Shown here: positions 50,283 to 59,057 of the stretch, piece after piece
Layout: each line of letters starts with the position of its first letter
Numbering within the stretch: position 1 is the first letter of the stretch
NCBI GenBank assembly: GCA_964511155.1
Contig: CAZEEJ010000002.1
Location: forward strand, 20,157 to 84,156
DNA: 64,000 nucleotides
Direction: 5' to 3'
Source of the DNA: JAAYDF01 sp964511155
GTDB taxonomy: Bacteria; Planctomycetota; Phycisphaerae; UBA1845; PWPN01
Program-made: the position numbers and the translations under genes
The notes under the pieces: model-generated
Databases searched by the model: none
Told to the model about the DNA's origin: nothing
The model's input: the letters and a program-made list of their open reading frames with translations, nothing else

Positions 50283-51184
50283 ACGACTTCCTCCCACAGA
50301 GTGATCACCGTTCCATCAGAACCATCGGTTTGGCCGAAAGGTCGCGTGCGGTATTCCACGCGGGAACCGGCGATCTCGATAATGCCCTGCCCCGGAGCGG
50401 CGATCGGCGCGTCCTGACCGAACAGGCACGCACACAACTCCGGGGGCAGGACCGCCCATGCCGTGGCCCCGATCAATTCACGCCCTGCCGGCGCGAGCAG
50501 GTCGCAAGCCTGGCGGTTTGCGGCGACGATCAGCCCACTCACATCCACCACCACCATCCCCGCCTCGATTTGTTCCAGCAGGTCCTGGGCCAGCGACTGC
50601 CCCACGAAGGCGTCGGTCGCCCGCTCGCTGAGCTGGCGGTTCAAATGGATGAGCTGCTCGTTCTGGCGAGCGATCTCGCGAGCCATGCGCTTGATCTGGC
50701 CCTCCATCTCGTACTGTTCCACCGCCCGACGGATATTCAACAGCAGCTCTTCGTCGTTCCAGGGCTTGGTCATGAACTTGTAGATCGCCCCCTCGTTGAT
50801 CGCGGCGATGATCGCCTTGACCTCCGAGTAGCCGCTGAGCACGAGGCGGATGGTGTCCGGCCAATGGTCCTGGATTTGGCGCAGCAGCTCGATTCCGTTC
50901 ATTCCGGACATGCGGTAGTCGGAAATGATCACGTCAACCGGCTGTTGCTGCATGAGGGCCAGCGCATCCTCGCCGCTGGCGGCGGTCACGAGTTCGTACG
51001 GCTCGCGGCGCAGCAATCGCCGCAGTGCGGTGATGATGTTGGGCTCATCGTCCACCAGGAGCACGCGCCGCGTGCGCTCCGGCACGGGCACGGGGGCCGA
51101 GCCGCCGCTTCCGCATTCCGGGCACGCCGGAGCCATGATTATTCCCGGAGGCCGCCCCGGTTCAAGCAACGGACAGATCATCAT
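50279..51184 (-). CDS. REC-PAS response regulator
   Basis: The 301-residue protein starts at ATG 51184, where GGGGAGGTG lies seven bases upstream; ATG 51136 is less well supported. It overlaps the end of the upstream kinase gene by 23 bases. An N-terminal extension with CPECG precedes a receiver (residues about 46-165: VLLVDDEPNIITAL, VDVIISDYRMSGMNG, FMTKPWNDEEL), a coiled coil (EMEGQIKRMAREIARQNEQL) and a PAS-like domain (about 210-290, MVVVDVSGLIVAANRQACDLL). No output enzyme or DNA-binding domain is present. Probably relays signals within the cassette. Confidence 0.85.
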   Translation of the reverse strand: MMICPLLEPGRPPGIIMAPACPECGSGGSAPVPVPERTRRVLLVDDEPNIITALRRLLRREPYELVTAASGEDALALMQQQPVDVIISDYRMSGMNGIELLRQIQDHWPDTIRLVLSGYSEVKAIIAAINEGAIYKFMTKPWNDEELLLNIRRAVEQYEMEGQIKRMAREIARQNEQLIHLNRQLSERATDAFVGQSLAQDLLEQIEAGMVVVDVSGLIVAANRQACDLLAPAGRELIGATAWAVLPPELCACLFGQDAPIAAPGQGIIEIAGSRVEYRTRPFGQTDGSDGTVITLWEEVV

Positions 51185-52631
51185 GACGCACCTCCCCTGC
51201 AACATCCGGACCCGTCAGCGGAAGCTCCACTCGAAACGTCGTTCCCACTCCCCGTGTACTCTGCACCCGGATACGACCGTGGTGTGCCTCGATGATCCGG
51301 TAGGCCAGATGCAATCCCATACCGGTGCCCTTGCCCACCGCCTTCGTCGTGAAGAAGGGATCGAAGACCCGCTTGAGGTTCTCCGCCGGGATGCCGCATC
51401 CCGTGTCCGCGACCTCGATCCACACCATCGCGCCTGCCTGGCCGGTGCGCACCGTGATGGTCCCCTGGCTCTCGATCGCCTGGGCCGCGTTGACCAGCAG
51501 GTTGAGAAATACCTGGCCCAGACGCCCGCCATAGCAGGGCAGAAGGGGCAAATCCCCGTACTCGCGCACCACCTGTGTCTTGTACTTCAGCTCGTTCCAC
51601 GCCACGTTGATCGTCTTGTCCAGCAGGCGGTTGATGTCCTCCTCGTTGACGTCCGGGTTGTCGACGTGCGAGAAATCACGCAGATCGGCCACGATCTGCC
51701 GCACCCGCTGCGTGCCTTCGGCCGACTCCGAGATCAGCGCCCCGATGTCGGACAGCAGGTAATTCACGTCCACCTCGTCACACAGGGCCTGCACCTGCTC
51801 GGCGGTCGGCCGCAACTCCGCTCCCCCCTCCAGGCAGGCCGTCAGCAGACCACCGTACTGCGTCAGAACCTGCTTCAGGTTCTCCACGTAGTGCCCCAGC
51901 GAGTTCAGGTTGCTGGTGATGAACCCGATCGGGTTGTTGATCTCGTGGGCCACGCCGGCCGCCAGTTGCCCGATCGAAGCCATCTTGTCCACCTGGGCGA
52001 GCTGGGCGTGCATGGTCTGCACCTCGGCCAGGGCCTCCTGCAAATGGCGGTTCTGGGTCTCGACTTCCTGCGTCCGTTCACGGATCGTCCGCTCGAGGTT
52101 CTCCTCCCGGGCCCGCGCCTGCCGGGCGAAGACCCACTTGGCCGCCAGCGTCTCCGCCAGTTGCCGGGCCTCCATGCCGTCGAACGGCTTTTTGAGAAGC
52201 AACAGACGGTCGCTTCGGCCGAGCTTCTCCACCATGTCGTCCCAGGTGTAGTCTGAGTAGGCCGTGCAGATCACCGTCTGGATCTCCGGGTCCGCCTCCC
52301 ACAGGCGGGCGATCGTCTCCACCCCATCCAAGCCCGGGGGCATGCGGATATCCACGAAAGCCACCGCATACGGGCGCCCCGCTTCGACTGCCTGGCGCAC
52401 CATCTCGGCCCCCTCGCTCCCCTGGCAGGCCGATTCCAGCGCGAACGCCGACCCGGCGAATACGCCGGCCCGGTCGTCACGCGACTCGCCGAACAACGCC
52501 TGTTCCGCCTTATCCAACGCCCGCCCGATCCGATCATCCCCGCACAGGATCTTGCGGAAGTCCTCGTGGATCGCCCGGTTGTCGTCGATCACCAGGATCC
52601 GTCGGTTGTCCACGGCCACCGGATGGCTCAT
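51162..52631 (-). CDS. Hybrid REC-histidine kinase (soluble)
   Basis: The 489-residue protein has no membrane segment. Residues 1-165 are an enlarged receiver (ILVIDDNRAIHEDF, AVAFVDIRMPPGLDGVE, LLLLKKPFDG) with an about 30-residue insertion after the first helix. A coiled coil leads to the kinase: H-box LAAGVAHEINNPIGFITSNL near 235, N-box LLVNAAQAIE, DTGCGIP, FDPFFTTK and GTGMGLHLAY. A receiver ahead of the kinase suggests it is controlled by phosphorylation from the upstream CHASE kinase. Its start overlaps that gene's stop by ATGA. Confidence 0.92.
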   Translation of the reverse strand: MSHPVAVDNRRILVIDDNRAIHEDFRKILCGDDRIGRALDKAEQALFGESRDDRAGVFAGSAFALESACQGSEGAEMVRQAVEAGRPYAVAFVDIRMPPGLDGVETIARLWEADPEIQTVICTAYSDYTWDDMVEKLGRSDRLLLLKKPFDGMEARQLAETLAAKWVFARQARAREENLERTIRERTQEVETQNRHLQEALAEVQTMHAQLAQVDKMASIGQLAAGVAHEINNPIGFITSNLNSLGHYVENLKQVLTQYGGLLTACLEGGAELRPTAEQVQALCDEVDVNYLLSDIGALISESAEGTQRVRQIVADLRDFSHVDNPDVNEEDINRLLDKTINVAWNELKYKTQVVREYGDLPLLPCYGGRLGQVFLNLLVNAAQAIESQGTITVRTGQAGAMVWIEVADTGCGIPAENLKRVFDPFFTTKAVGKGTGMGLHLAYRIIEAHHGRIRVQSTRGVGTTFRVELPLTGPDVAGEVRHDDLSVA

Positions 52632-55600
52632 ACCCGTTCCTCCATCATGTCCACGGGCAGATCAAGCGTGAAAGTCGCCCCCTGCCCCTCTCCCCCACTC
52701 TGGGCCGTCAGCGTGCCCTGCATCGCCTTCACCAGGATCGCGCTGTTGTGCAGCCCCAGACCATGCCCTCGTTTCTTGGTGGTGAACCCATGGGTGAAGA
52801 TCCGCGGCAGGCTCTCTCGCGGGATCCCCACCCCATTGTCGTTCACTTTGATGCACACACGATCCTCTCCGCTCCGGCCCAGGTGAATGGTCAAACGCTT
52901 GTCGCTCCGACTGCCCGCCTGCAACGCGTGCTTGGCGTTGCGGACCAGGTTCACCAGGATCTGCAGGAGCTTCTGCCGGTCGCCCCGGATCTGCGGCACC
53001 TCCTCGAAGGCCCGCACCACCTGGATGCCATGCTGTTCGAACGACGTGACGCTCAGCCGCAAGGCGTCCTCCACCAGCGGCCCCAGGTCGATCGGCTCAA
53101 CGATGCTTGACGACCGGGCGTACGCCTGTTGCATGTTCACCACGCTCTTGATGTGCTCGATGTTGCGGGTCAGCGACGACAATTCCTCGATGACCGCCGC
53201 CTGCTCCGCGGTGAAGTGTTCGGCCAACTGGGCGATGTAGTCCACCAGCGGCCGACCCTGCCCACCCCCGGCGAAAAACGATTCCGGATCGTCCATGTGG
53301 GTCTGCATCATCCCCACCGCCTTGCTGAGCCCCGGCAAGCGCACGTGCCGTACCTTCTCGGCCACCAACTCGGCCGATACGTTCACGCTGTTCAGCACGT
53401 TCCCCACGTTGTGCAGAACGCCGCTGGCGATCTCGGCCATCCCCGCTTGCCGCGAGGCCTCCAGCAACTCCCGGTGCATCGCCTCGATTTGTGCCGCCGC
53501 CGCCTTCTGCTCCGTGATGTCTGCGTGCGCCACCACGATCCGCGCCGCACCATCGCCTTCGAACCGCGTGACCCCCATCCGGAACCAGCGCGGCTGGTCC
53601 AGGGCCCGACAGACGTACTCCATTTCGAACGACTCCCGCTCCCGACGCATGACCGCCCGTACCTCCGTCTCGAACACGAGGGCTCCCGCGGCGCATTCTT
53701 CGGTCGCCTGCGCACACCTCGCCGAGCAGTCAATCGTTGACATGATCCGATGCAGGCAGCCTCCGTAGGTCTCCGTGAACTCCTTCCACCTTTTATTGAC
53801 CGCCAGCACCTTTCCCGTCTCATCCAGGATGGCGATATGCAACGACAAAGCGTCCACCGTCGCCTGGGCAAACTGTTGCTCCGCCCTCAATGCCGCCGTG
53901 CGTCGCGTCACCGCCTGCTCCAGGGCAATCTGTCGGTTACGCATGAAGCCCACAAAGGTGGTGAGCACACCCGTCAAAAACACCCCTCCGAAACCCGCCA
54001 GCCACCCCGTCCGCATGGGATACCGCGCTTCAAAGGCCGCGGTGGGATGGGAAACGACCGCGAAGGCTCGGCCAAAAGCAAACACCGGGTGCACCAGATG
54101 AGCTGACTGCTCCGCATGAAGGTGCGGATGCAAGGTGGAAACATGGCCGTCCAGGTGAGCTCGAGGATGTGTTGCCAGGAGCGCCGCCGGCTCATCGACC
54201 GTCAGGTCCACCCAGTGCATCTCGACCAGCGATCCCTCGTGCTCGTATCGCCGCAATGCCTGGTCGAATGTGGATTGCAGCCCCAAAGCTCCCACGACGA
54301 AGCCGCGCACCCCCTTGGCCGGCTTCGCGGCCTCCGTCTCGTTCTCCCCGGCATGATCGTCGCCCTTGGCGAACACCGGTCGGATGATGAGGATCCCCGG
54401 CTCGAGGCCGGTCTTCCGGATCAGAGTGATCGGTTCGCTGGCCGTCACCAACCCCGTGCGCATCGCTTCGCCAATCGCGTCCCGCCGTTTCGACTCTGAA
54501 CCGAGGTCGAATCCCACGACGATGCGATGATCGGCTTCCGGAGCCACGTATGAAAGCGGGTAGTACACGGCTCGATCAGCGGCCGGCACGCGCTGTCCCT
54601 GCCCATCCAGTTCCCAAATGACAAAGTCGGTAAGCCCTTGGCGGCGGGCCTCGGCCTCGAAATGCTCCCTTTGTTCGGCCGGCACAGCGGCGGCCCAGGC
54701 ATACGCCTGGATCGCTGCCACCCTCGCCAGCGGCTCGGCAAACGCGGAGAACTTCTGCCTGGCCACATGCTCATGGCCGTCAAACAGAAACGCTAAGCAG
54801 GCCAGATCGGCGGCATCGGCCAAGAGCGCTTCACGGAACGCGTCCGTCCGCATGTCCGCATGTTTGTCAAAAATGTGCCACCGCTCCCGACGTTCGGACT
54901 CCATCACCAGCAGCGTGCCCGTCAAGGCCAGAACCATCCCAATCGTACCTACCAATCCGGTTTCCAGATGCCGCAGCCGTAATTGCCGATTGGCCGACAA
55001 TCGGTCGCGCCACTCCATGCCCGCCAGGCCGCCCAGCAGAAGCGCCAGCAGAAGGACCGTCCCGACGATGGGGCCCCGCCGGGCACTGCTGACGGCTGCT
55101 TGCCAGTCAGCGGCCAGAACGTCCAAGCCGACCACCATCAGAATCTCGCCGCTGAGTGGGTCAAGTACCGGTGCGAGGGCTGAAACGAAAGCTCCGTATT
55201 CATCCCGATACGGCCCCACGACCACGGACCGCCTGCTCGCGAAGCACGCCCACACCTCCGGCGAAGGCTCCGCATAAGGCGTACCCGGCAACGACGCGAG
55301 CGGGTCGCCTTCGGGATACGTCTCCGGCCCGAACACGATCGCCCCTTCCCGCAGGGCCATGCTGTAGATGCCACGCTGTGGAATAAACTTGCCGTAGGCG
55401 GTCAACTGATCCCGGATGCGCTGAAAGGCGGGATGGCCCAGATCCGCCTCCGTGAAGGTCAGGTCCCGTGCCAGATTGGGGTTGATCGTCTGAGCGATCG
55501 CCACCGCCCGCGAGAGCAATCGCTCCCGGGCTTCGTTGTCGGTCGTGGCGCTCCGCCGCTTCGCGGCCCACCAACCCGTCGCCGCCACCAGCACCATCGC

Positions 55601-55663
55601 CGCAACCAGCACCGCTCGGCGGCTTGGCCACCGCAGCAGGATGTCCTTCCATGTCGCGACCAT
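52628..55663 (-). CDS. Transmembrane CHASE-domain sensor histidine kinase
   Basis: The 1011-residue protein starts at ATG 55663 (GGGAAG upstream). Helix 1 (AVLVAAMVLVAATGWWA) is followed by an about 150-residue extracytoplasmic sensor, helices 2 and 3 (VGTVLLLALLLGGLAG; LVGTIGMVLALTGTLLV), a CHASE-type sensor (about 265-540: FREALLADAADLACLAFLFDG, AWAAAVPAEQREHFEAEAR, ITLIRKTGLEPGILIIRPVF), and helix 4 (FGGVFLTGVLTTFVGFM). A PAS domain (HIAILDETGKVLAVNKRW) precedes the kinase. The H-box is GVLHNVGNVLNSV, with N instead of E/D after the histidine. N-box LVNLVRNAKHAL, NDNGVGIP, HGFTTKKRGHGLGLH complete it. It is the only membrane sensor of the cassette. Confidence 0.9.
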   Translation of the reverse strand: MVATWKDILLRWPSRRAVLVAAMVLVAATGWWAAKRRSATTDNEARERLLSRAVAIAQTINPNLARDLTFTEADLGHPAFQRIRDQLTAYGKFIPQRGIYSMALREGAIVFGPETYPEGDPLASLPGTPYAEPSPEVWACFASRRSVVVGPYRDEYGAFVSALAPVLDPLSGEILMVVGLDVLAADWQAAVSSARRGPIVGTVLLLALLLGGLAGMEWRDRLSANRQLRLRHLETGLVGTIGMVLALTGTLLVMESERRERWHIFDKHADMRTDAFREALLADAADLACLAFLFDGHEHVARQKFSAFAEPLARVAAIQAYAWAAAVPAEQREHFEAEARRQGLTDFVIWELDGQGQRVPAADRAVYYPLSYVAPEADHRIVVGFDLGSESKRRDAIGEAMRTGLVTASEPITLIRKTGLEPGILIIRPVFAKGDDHAGENETEAAKPAKGVRGFVVGALGLQSTFDQALRRYEHEGSLVEMHWVDLTVDEPAALLATHPRAHLDGHVSTLHPHLHAEQSAHLVHPVFAFGRAFAVVSHPTAAFEARYPMRTGWLAGFGGVFLTGVLTTFVGFMRNRQIALEQAVTRRTAALRAEQQFAQATVDALSLHIAILDETGKVLAVNKRWKEFTETYGGCLHRIMSTIDCSARCAQATEECAAGALVFETEVRAVMRRERESFEMEYVCRALDQPRWFRMGVTRFEGDGAARIVVAHADITEQKAAAAQIEAMHRELLEASRQAGMAEIASGVLHNVGNVLNSVNVSAELVAEKVRHVRLPGLSKAVGMMQTHMDDPESFFAGGGQGRPLVDYIAQLAEHFTAEQAAVIEELSSLTRNIEHIKSVVNMQQAYARSSSIVEPIDLGPLVEDALRLSVTSFEQHGIQVVRAFEEVPQIRGDRQKLLQILVNLVRNAKHALQAGSRSDKRLTIHLGRSGEDRVCIKVNDNGVGIPRESLPRIFTHGFTTKKRGHGLGLHNSAILVKAMQGTLTAQSGGEGQGATFTLDLPVDMMEERV

Positions 55664-55683
55664 GTCTTCCCTGCCGTCCCTTC

Positions 55684-56169
55684 TCACCCCTGGCCACCTC
55701 GAACCTCGACCGTCTGGTACGCTTCCACAAACCGGGACCACGTGCGCTCCCGGTGTTCCCGCCACGCTTGCGGACTGGCCCCCAGCGCGTCCGTCACCAC
55801 CTGGCGAACTTCCTCGTCATCCCACGGCTTGGCCAGCAACCGGAAGATCTGGCCTTGATTCACCGCCGGCACCACCACGTCCTCGTCGCAGCAATGGGCC
55901 GTCAGCAGCACCCGCACCGTGCCCGGCGAAACCGCCCGCGCCTTTCGCAGCAGTTCCACCCCACGCATCCCCGGCATCGCCTCGTCGCAGATGAGCACCT
56001 CCACCCGCTCGACAGCCAGGATCTCCAACGCCTCCGCCGCACTGCCGGCTTCGAGCACCCGGCAGCCGAAACGCGTCAGCACGCGATTCAGCGCACGAAG
56101 CACATGCGACTCGTCATCCACGCACAGCACCCTCGGCTGGTGAAGCATTGCATTCGCATCGGCCATCAT
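55684..56169 (-). CDS. Single-domain REC response regulator
   Basis: The 161-residue protein starts at ATG 56169 (GGGAGAGGG upstream); the frame continues to a TTG at 56184. It is a receiver only: VLCVDDESHVLRALNRVL, phosphoacceptor in VLICDEAMPGMRG, conserved threonine in VRVLLTAH and lysine in RLLAKPWDDEEV, plus a short helical tail. The KPWDD motif matches the other receivers of the operon and RpfG-type regulators. It is the first gene of the cassette, 20 bases ahead of the CHASE kinase. I found no convincing promoter upstream. Confidence 0.9.
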   Translation of the reverse strand: MMADANAMLHQPRVLCVDDESHVLRALNRVLTRFGCRVLEAGSAAEALEILAVERVEVLICDEAMPGMRGVELLRKARAVSPGTVRVLLTAHCCDEDVVVPAVNQGQIFRLLAKPWDDEEVRQVVTDALGASPQAWREHRERTWSRFVEAYQTVEVRGGQG

Positions 56170-56621
56170 CCGACCCTCTCCCAAAGGTTCGATCCCCAGG
56201 TCGGCACACCTCCGGCGTCTATACGGACAGAGCTGCCGACCTCGGGATGCCCTCCACGACGAACGCCAACCTGGCCCCGCTGGGGCTCACGGGATCCCTG
56301 CTCGACGGGGTCGCCATTCCGACCCCGCAACGACCGTTCAGTATGACCGGTTGGCCAGTACTAATTCAGGTTTTGGAGACCGGCTGTTCAAGGATCGTAT
56401 ACGAAGGAGCACCATGTGAGGGGGGAAGTGCCCCATTGTGGCTACCGCCCATAAAAGCCTGCATCAGGACTGAGAATCCGGCTCTTGATTCGGATCGCGC
56501 CATGCGATGCCCACGCCACGGAGCACCGGAGCACCGGAGCACCAGAAGTTGTCCGCGGATTCAATGCCGGGAAGACCGCGAGGGCGAACCATCGCGACGT
56601 GACGCCCTGGGGGGAAACCAA
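56170..56621. other. Intergenic region upstream of the signalling operon
   Basis: About 450 bases without a gene between the operon start and tRNA-Asp. I see no long repeat here apart from a triple CGGAGCACCG word near 56519. A promoter for the minus-strand operon should be present, but no -35/-10 pair with proper spacing was convincing; TATAGA at 56218-56223 (minus strand) is the nearest -10-like box. Confidence 0.4.
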
Positions 56622-56695
56622 CGAGGCCGACGGGGCTCGAACCCGCAACCTTCGGATCGACAGTCCGATGCTCTAGCCAATTGAGCTACGGCCCC
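56622..56695 (-). tRNA. tRNA-Asp (anticodon GTC)
   Basis: A 74-base cloverleaf on the minus strand: acceptor GGGGCCG with CGGCCTC (one G:T), D-arm GCTC/GAGC, anticodon stem TCGGA/TCCGA around CTGTCGA (anticodon GTC), T-arm GCGGG TTCGAGC CCCGT (one G:T). The discriminator base is G, as expected for tRNA-Asp. CCA is not encoded. Confidence 0.92.
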
Positions 56696-56733
56696 GGAGA
56701 ACTCGGCTGGTGCAGAGTCTCGCGAGACCAAGT

Positions 56734-56761
56734 AGTGTACTTGCCCAAATGCGGATGTCAA
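56734..56761 (-). promoter_or_regulatory. Promoter for tRNA-Asp
   Basis: On the minus strand TTGACA (56761-56756) and TACACT (56739-56734) are 16 bases apart; the tRNA begins about 39 bases after the -10 box. Confidence 0.7.
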
Positions 56762-56796
56762 GCGGCCGATCCGGGCCGTCTACCGGGGGGGGGGCA

Positions 56797-57015
56797 GAAT
56801 CAGCGGGGTGGCCGTTGGAGGATCGGCGGGGTGAGGATTCAGTGAGGACCGAGTCAACTTGTTGGTGGGGACCGAGTCAACCTGTTGATGGACGTGCCCA
56901 AGCGTGTCTGACGAACAGCAACAAGTTGCCTTGGTCCTGGCAACAGGGCGGGTGGCCCATCCTTGCGCAGCAGGGGTGGGCTCGCGATGATCGAACGTGT
57001 GGGACGGCCGACGGG
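56797..57015. mobile_element. Rearranged copies of two repeat elements
   Basis: 56797-56946 carries sequence of the 140-bp element (GCAGAATCAGCGGGGTGG, two copies of GGACCGAGTCAACTTGTTG or CCTGTTG, ATGGACGTGCCCAAGCG, AGCAACAAGTTGCCTTGG), partly duplicated. 56948-57015 is a half copy of the about 137-bp element (GCGGGTGGCCCATCCTTGCG, GGGCTCGCGATGATCGAAC). No gene lies between the tRNA and obg. Confidence 0.6.
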
Positions 57016-57100
57016 GGGCATGGGTCGGTACTCCGATCCGTGGTTGCGCCGGGACGGGCCCGGGACGGAGGGCCGGCCGGTGGGGCCTGCCCAGCGACAT

Positions 57101-57129
57101 TTAGGGCCGGGCGCCAAATCGGGTAGAAT
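57101..57129 (+). promoter_or_regulatory. Candidate promoter for obg (leaderless transcript)
   Basis: TAGAAT at 57124-57129 lies only seven bases before the obg ATG at 57136; TTAGGG sits 17 bases further up (57101-57106). If used, transcription would start at or next to the A of the start codon. No Shine-Dalgarno sequence precedes the ATG. Confidence 0.4.
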
Positions 57130-57135
57130 GGCACG

Positions 57136-58239
57136 ATGTTTATTGACCGTGCCGAGATTTTCGTTCGCGGCGGCCACGGCGGCCGCGGCTGCATCAGCTT
57201 CCGCCGGGAGAAGTTCCTGCCCAAGGGCGGGCCGGACGGCGGCAACGGCGGGCAGGGCGGCGACACGTACCTACTGGCCGACCCGTCGATGACCACGCTG
57301 CTCGACCTCACCGGCCGGCACCATTGGATCGCCGAAAACGGCCAGCCCGGCAAGGGCAAAAACATGACCGGCCGCAGCGGGCGCGACCGCATCGTCCGCG
57401 TCCCCCCGGGGACTCTTGTCTACGATCGCGACAGCGGGCGCCTGCTGAAGGACCTCGACCAGCCGGGCATGAAGATCCTCATTGCCCGCGGCGGGCGGGG
57501 TGGCAAGGGCAACCTCCACTTCGTCTCCTCGCGGATTCAGGTCCCCCGCCTCGCCCAGCCCGGCGAACCGCCCGAGGAACGCTGGCTGCGGATGGAGTTG
57601 AAGCTCATCGCCGACGTCGGGCTCGTGGGTCTGCCGAACGCCGGCAAGAGCACCCTCCTCTCCCGCGTCAGCCGGGCCCGACCCAAGATCGCCGACTACC
57701 CCTTCACCACGCTGGAACCGCAACTCGGCATCGTCGAATTGACGGGCTTCCGGCGGTTCGTCATGGCGGACATTCCCGGACTGATCGAGGGGGCGCACGA
57801 GGGCGTCGGGCTGGGCGACGATTTCCTCCGCCACATCGAGCGGACCCGGGTCATCGTCCACCTGATCGACGTCCATCCACTGCCCGAGCAGCCCAGCCCG
57901 ACCGCCAGCTACCACGCCATCCGCCGCGAGTTGGAGAAATACTCCCCGCAATTGGCCGGCAAGCCGGAGATCATCGTGGCCAACAAGATCGACTTGTCGG
58001 ACACGCTGGAAGCGGTGGACCGCCTGCGTGAGGATCTGGGCCGGGAAGTCCTGGCCATCAGCGGGGTAACGGGTGCCGGCCTCGAACGCCTGGGCGACCG
58101 GCTGTGGTCGATGATCGAGGAAGCCCGACAGGCCGACCAGATCGCCTGCGAGCAGCAACCCGCCGACGATCCCTTCGCAACCGCCGCCGTGGGTGATCCC
58201 CCCCCGCCGCCGGCCGCCCCTGGAGAGAACGAGCCATGA
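57136..58239 (+). CDS. obgE: Obg/CgtA family GTPase
   Basis: The 367-residue protein has the glycine-rich Obg fold (residues 1-158: RGGHGGRGCISFRREKF, GGPDGGNGGQGGD, ARGGRGGKGN) and the GTPase domain from about 159: G1 GLPNAGKSTLL, switch I DYPFTTLEP, G3 DIPGLIEGAHEG, G4 NKIDL, G5-like AISGVTGAG. The C-terminal tail is short and proline-rich. Obg acts in 50S ribosome assembly and stress signalling. It overlaps coaX by ATGA. The start ATG 57136 lacks a ribosome site but begins the conserved MFIDRAEIFV. Confidence 0.95.
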   Translation: MFIDRAEIFVRGGHGGRGCISFRREKFLPKGGPDGGNGGQGGDTYLLADPSMTTLLDLTGRHHWIAENGQPGKGKNMTGRSGRDRIVRVPPGTLVYDRDSGRLLKDLDQPGMKILIARGGRGGKGNLHFVSSRIQVPRLAQPGEPPEERWLRMELKLIADVGLVGLPNAGKSTLLSRVSRARPKIADYPFTTLEPQLGIVELTGFRRFVMADIPGLIEGAHEGVGLGDDFLRHIERTRVIVHLIDVHPLPEQPSPTASYHAIRRELEKYSPQLAGKPEIIVANKIDLSDTLEAVDRLREDLGREVLAISGVTGAGLERLGDRLWSMIEEARQADQIACEQQPADDPFATAAVGDPPPPPAAPGENEP

Positions 58240-59057
58240 TTCGCCCCCAGTCGCCCGCCCCCACCGACGCCTCGACCGGCCTAGTCCTGATGGACATCGG
58301 CAACAGTCGCATCGGGCTGGCCACCTGGTCCGCCGGCGTCCGGGGTGAGTCGCAGCATGTGGCCGGCGCCGAGCCCGCCGCCGTGGCCCACCACGTCCGG
58401 CAACTCTGGGAAACGCTCGCGTCCTGCCCGCGCCGCACCCTGGTGGTCAGTTCGGTCTGCCCGCCGGTGGCCGAGCCCGTCCTCACCGCCTGCCGGGAAC
58501 AAGGCATCGCCCCCGTGCAGGTGGTCGGCCAGGACATCGACCTGCCCATCGCCGCGGACGTGCCGGCTCCTCTCAAGGTCGGCACCGATCGCCTGTGCGT
58601 GGCCGCCGCCGCCTATGCCCGCGTCCGCGGAGCCTGCGTCGTGGCCGACTTCGGCACCGCCCTGACCATCGACCTCGTGGCGGACAACAACGTGTTCCTC
58701 GGCGGCACCATTCTGCCCGGGCTCAACCTCTCCGCCCAGGCCCTGCACGAGCACACCGCCCTGCTGCCGCTCGTCGAGATCGGCACGCCGACGGAGACCC
58801 TCGGCAAGGATACCGCCAGCGCGATCCGCAACGGGGTCTTCGCCATGATGGTCGGCGCCCTGCGCGAAATCACCGAGCGATACGCGACGCAGATCGGCAA
58901 GTGGCCTCCGCTCGTGCTGACCGGCGGCGACGCGGCGACCATCGCCTCCGCCTGCGATTTCGTCGATCTCGTTGTACCGGACCTGTGCCTCGATGGCCTG
59001 GTCATCGCCTACCGCAACGCCGCCGGGATTCGTGATGACGACGAAGAAGGCGAATGA
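58236..59057 (+). CDS. coaX: Type III pantothenate kinase
   Basis: The 273-residue cytoplasmic enzyme phosphorylates pantothenate, the first step of coenzyme A synthesis. Motifs of the CoaX family are visible: LVLMDIGNSRIGLATW near the N-terminus (phosphate-binding), VGTDRLCVAAAAYARV, VVADFGTALTIDLV with the catalytic aspartate region, and LGGTILPGLNLSAQAL. The length is normal apart from about 15 extra N-terminal residues. Its start overlaps the obg stop (ATGA) and its end overlaps the next gene by 23 bases, so the three form one transcription unit. Confidence 0.92.
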   Translation: MIRPQSPAPTDASTGLVLMDIGNSRIGLATWSAGVRGESQHVAGAEPAAVAHHVRQLWETLASCPRRTLVVSSVCPPVAEPVLTACREQGIAPVQVVGQDIDLPIAADVPAPLKVGTDRLCVAAAAYARVRGACVVADFGTALTIDLVADNNVFLGGTILPGLNLSAQALHEHTALLPLVEIGTPTETLGKDTASAIRNGVFAMMVGALREITERYATQIGKWPPLVLTGGDAATIASACDFVDLVVPDLCLDGLVIAYRNAAGIRDDDEEGE

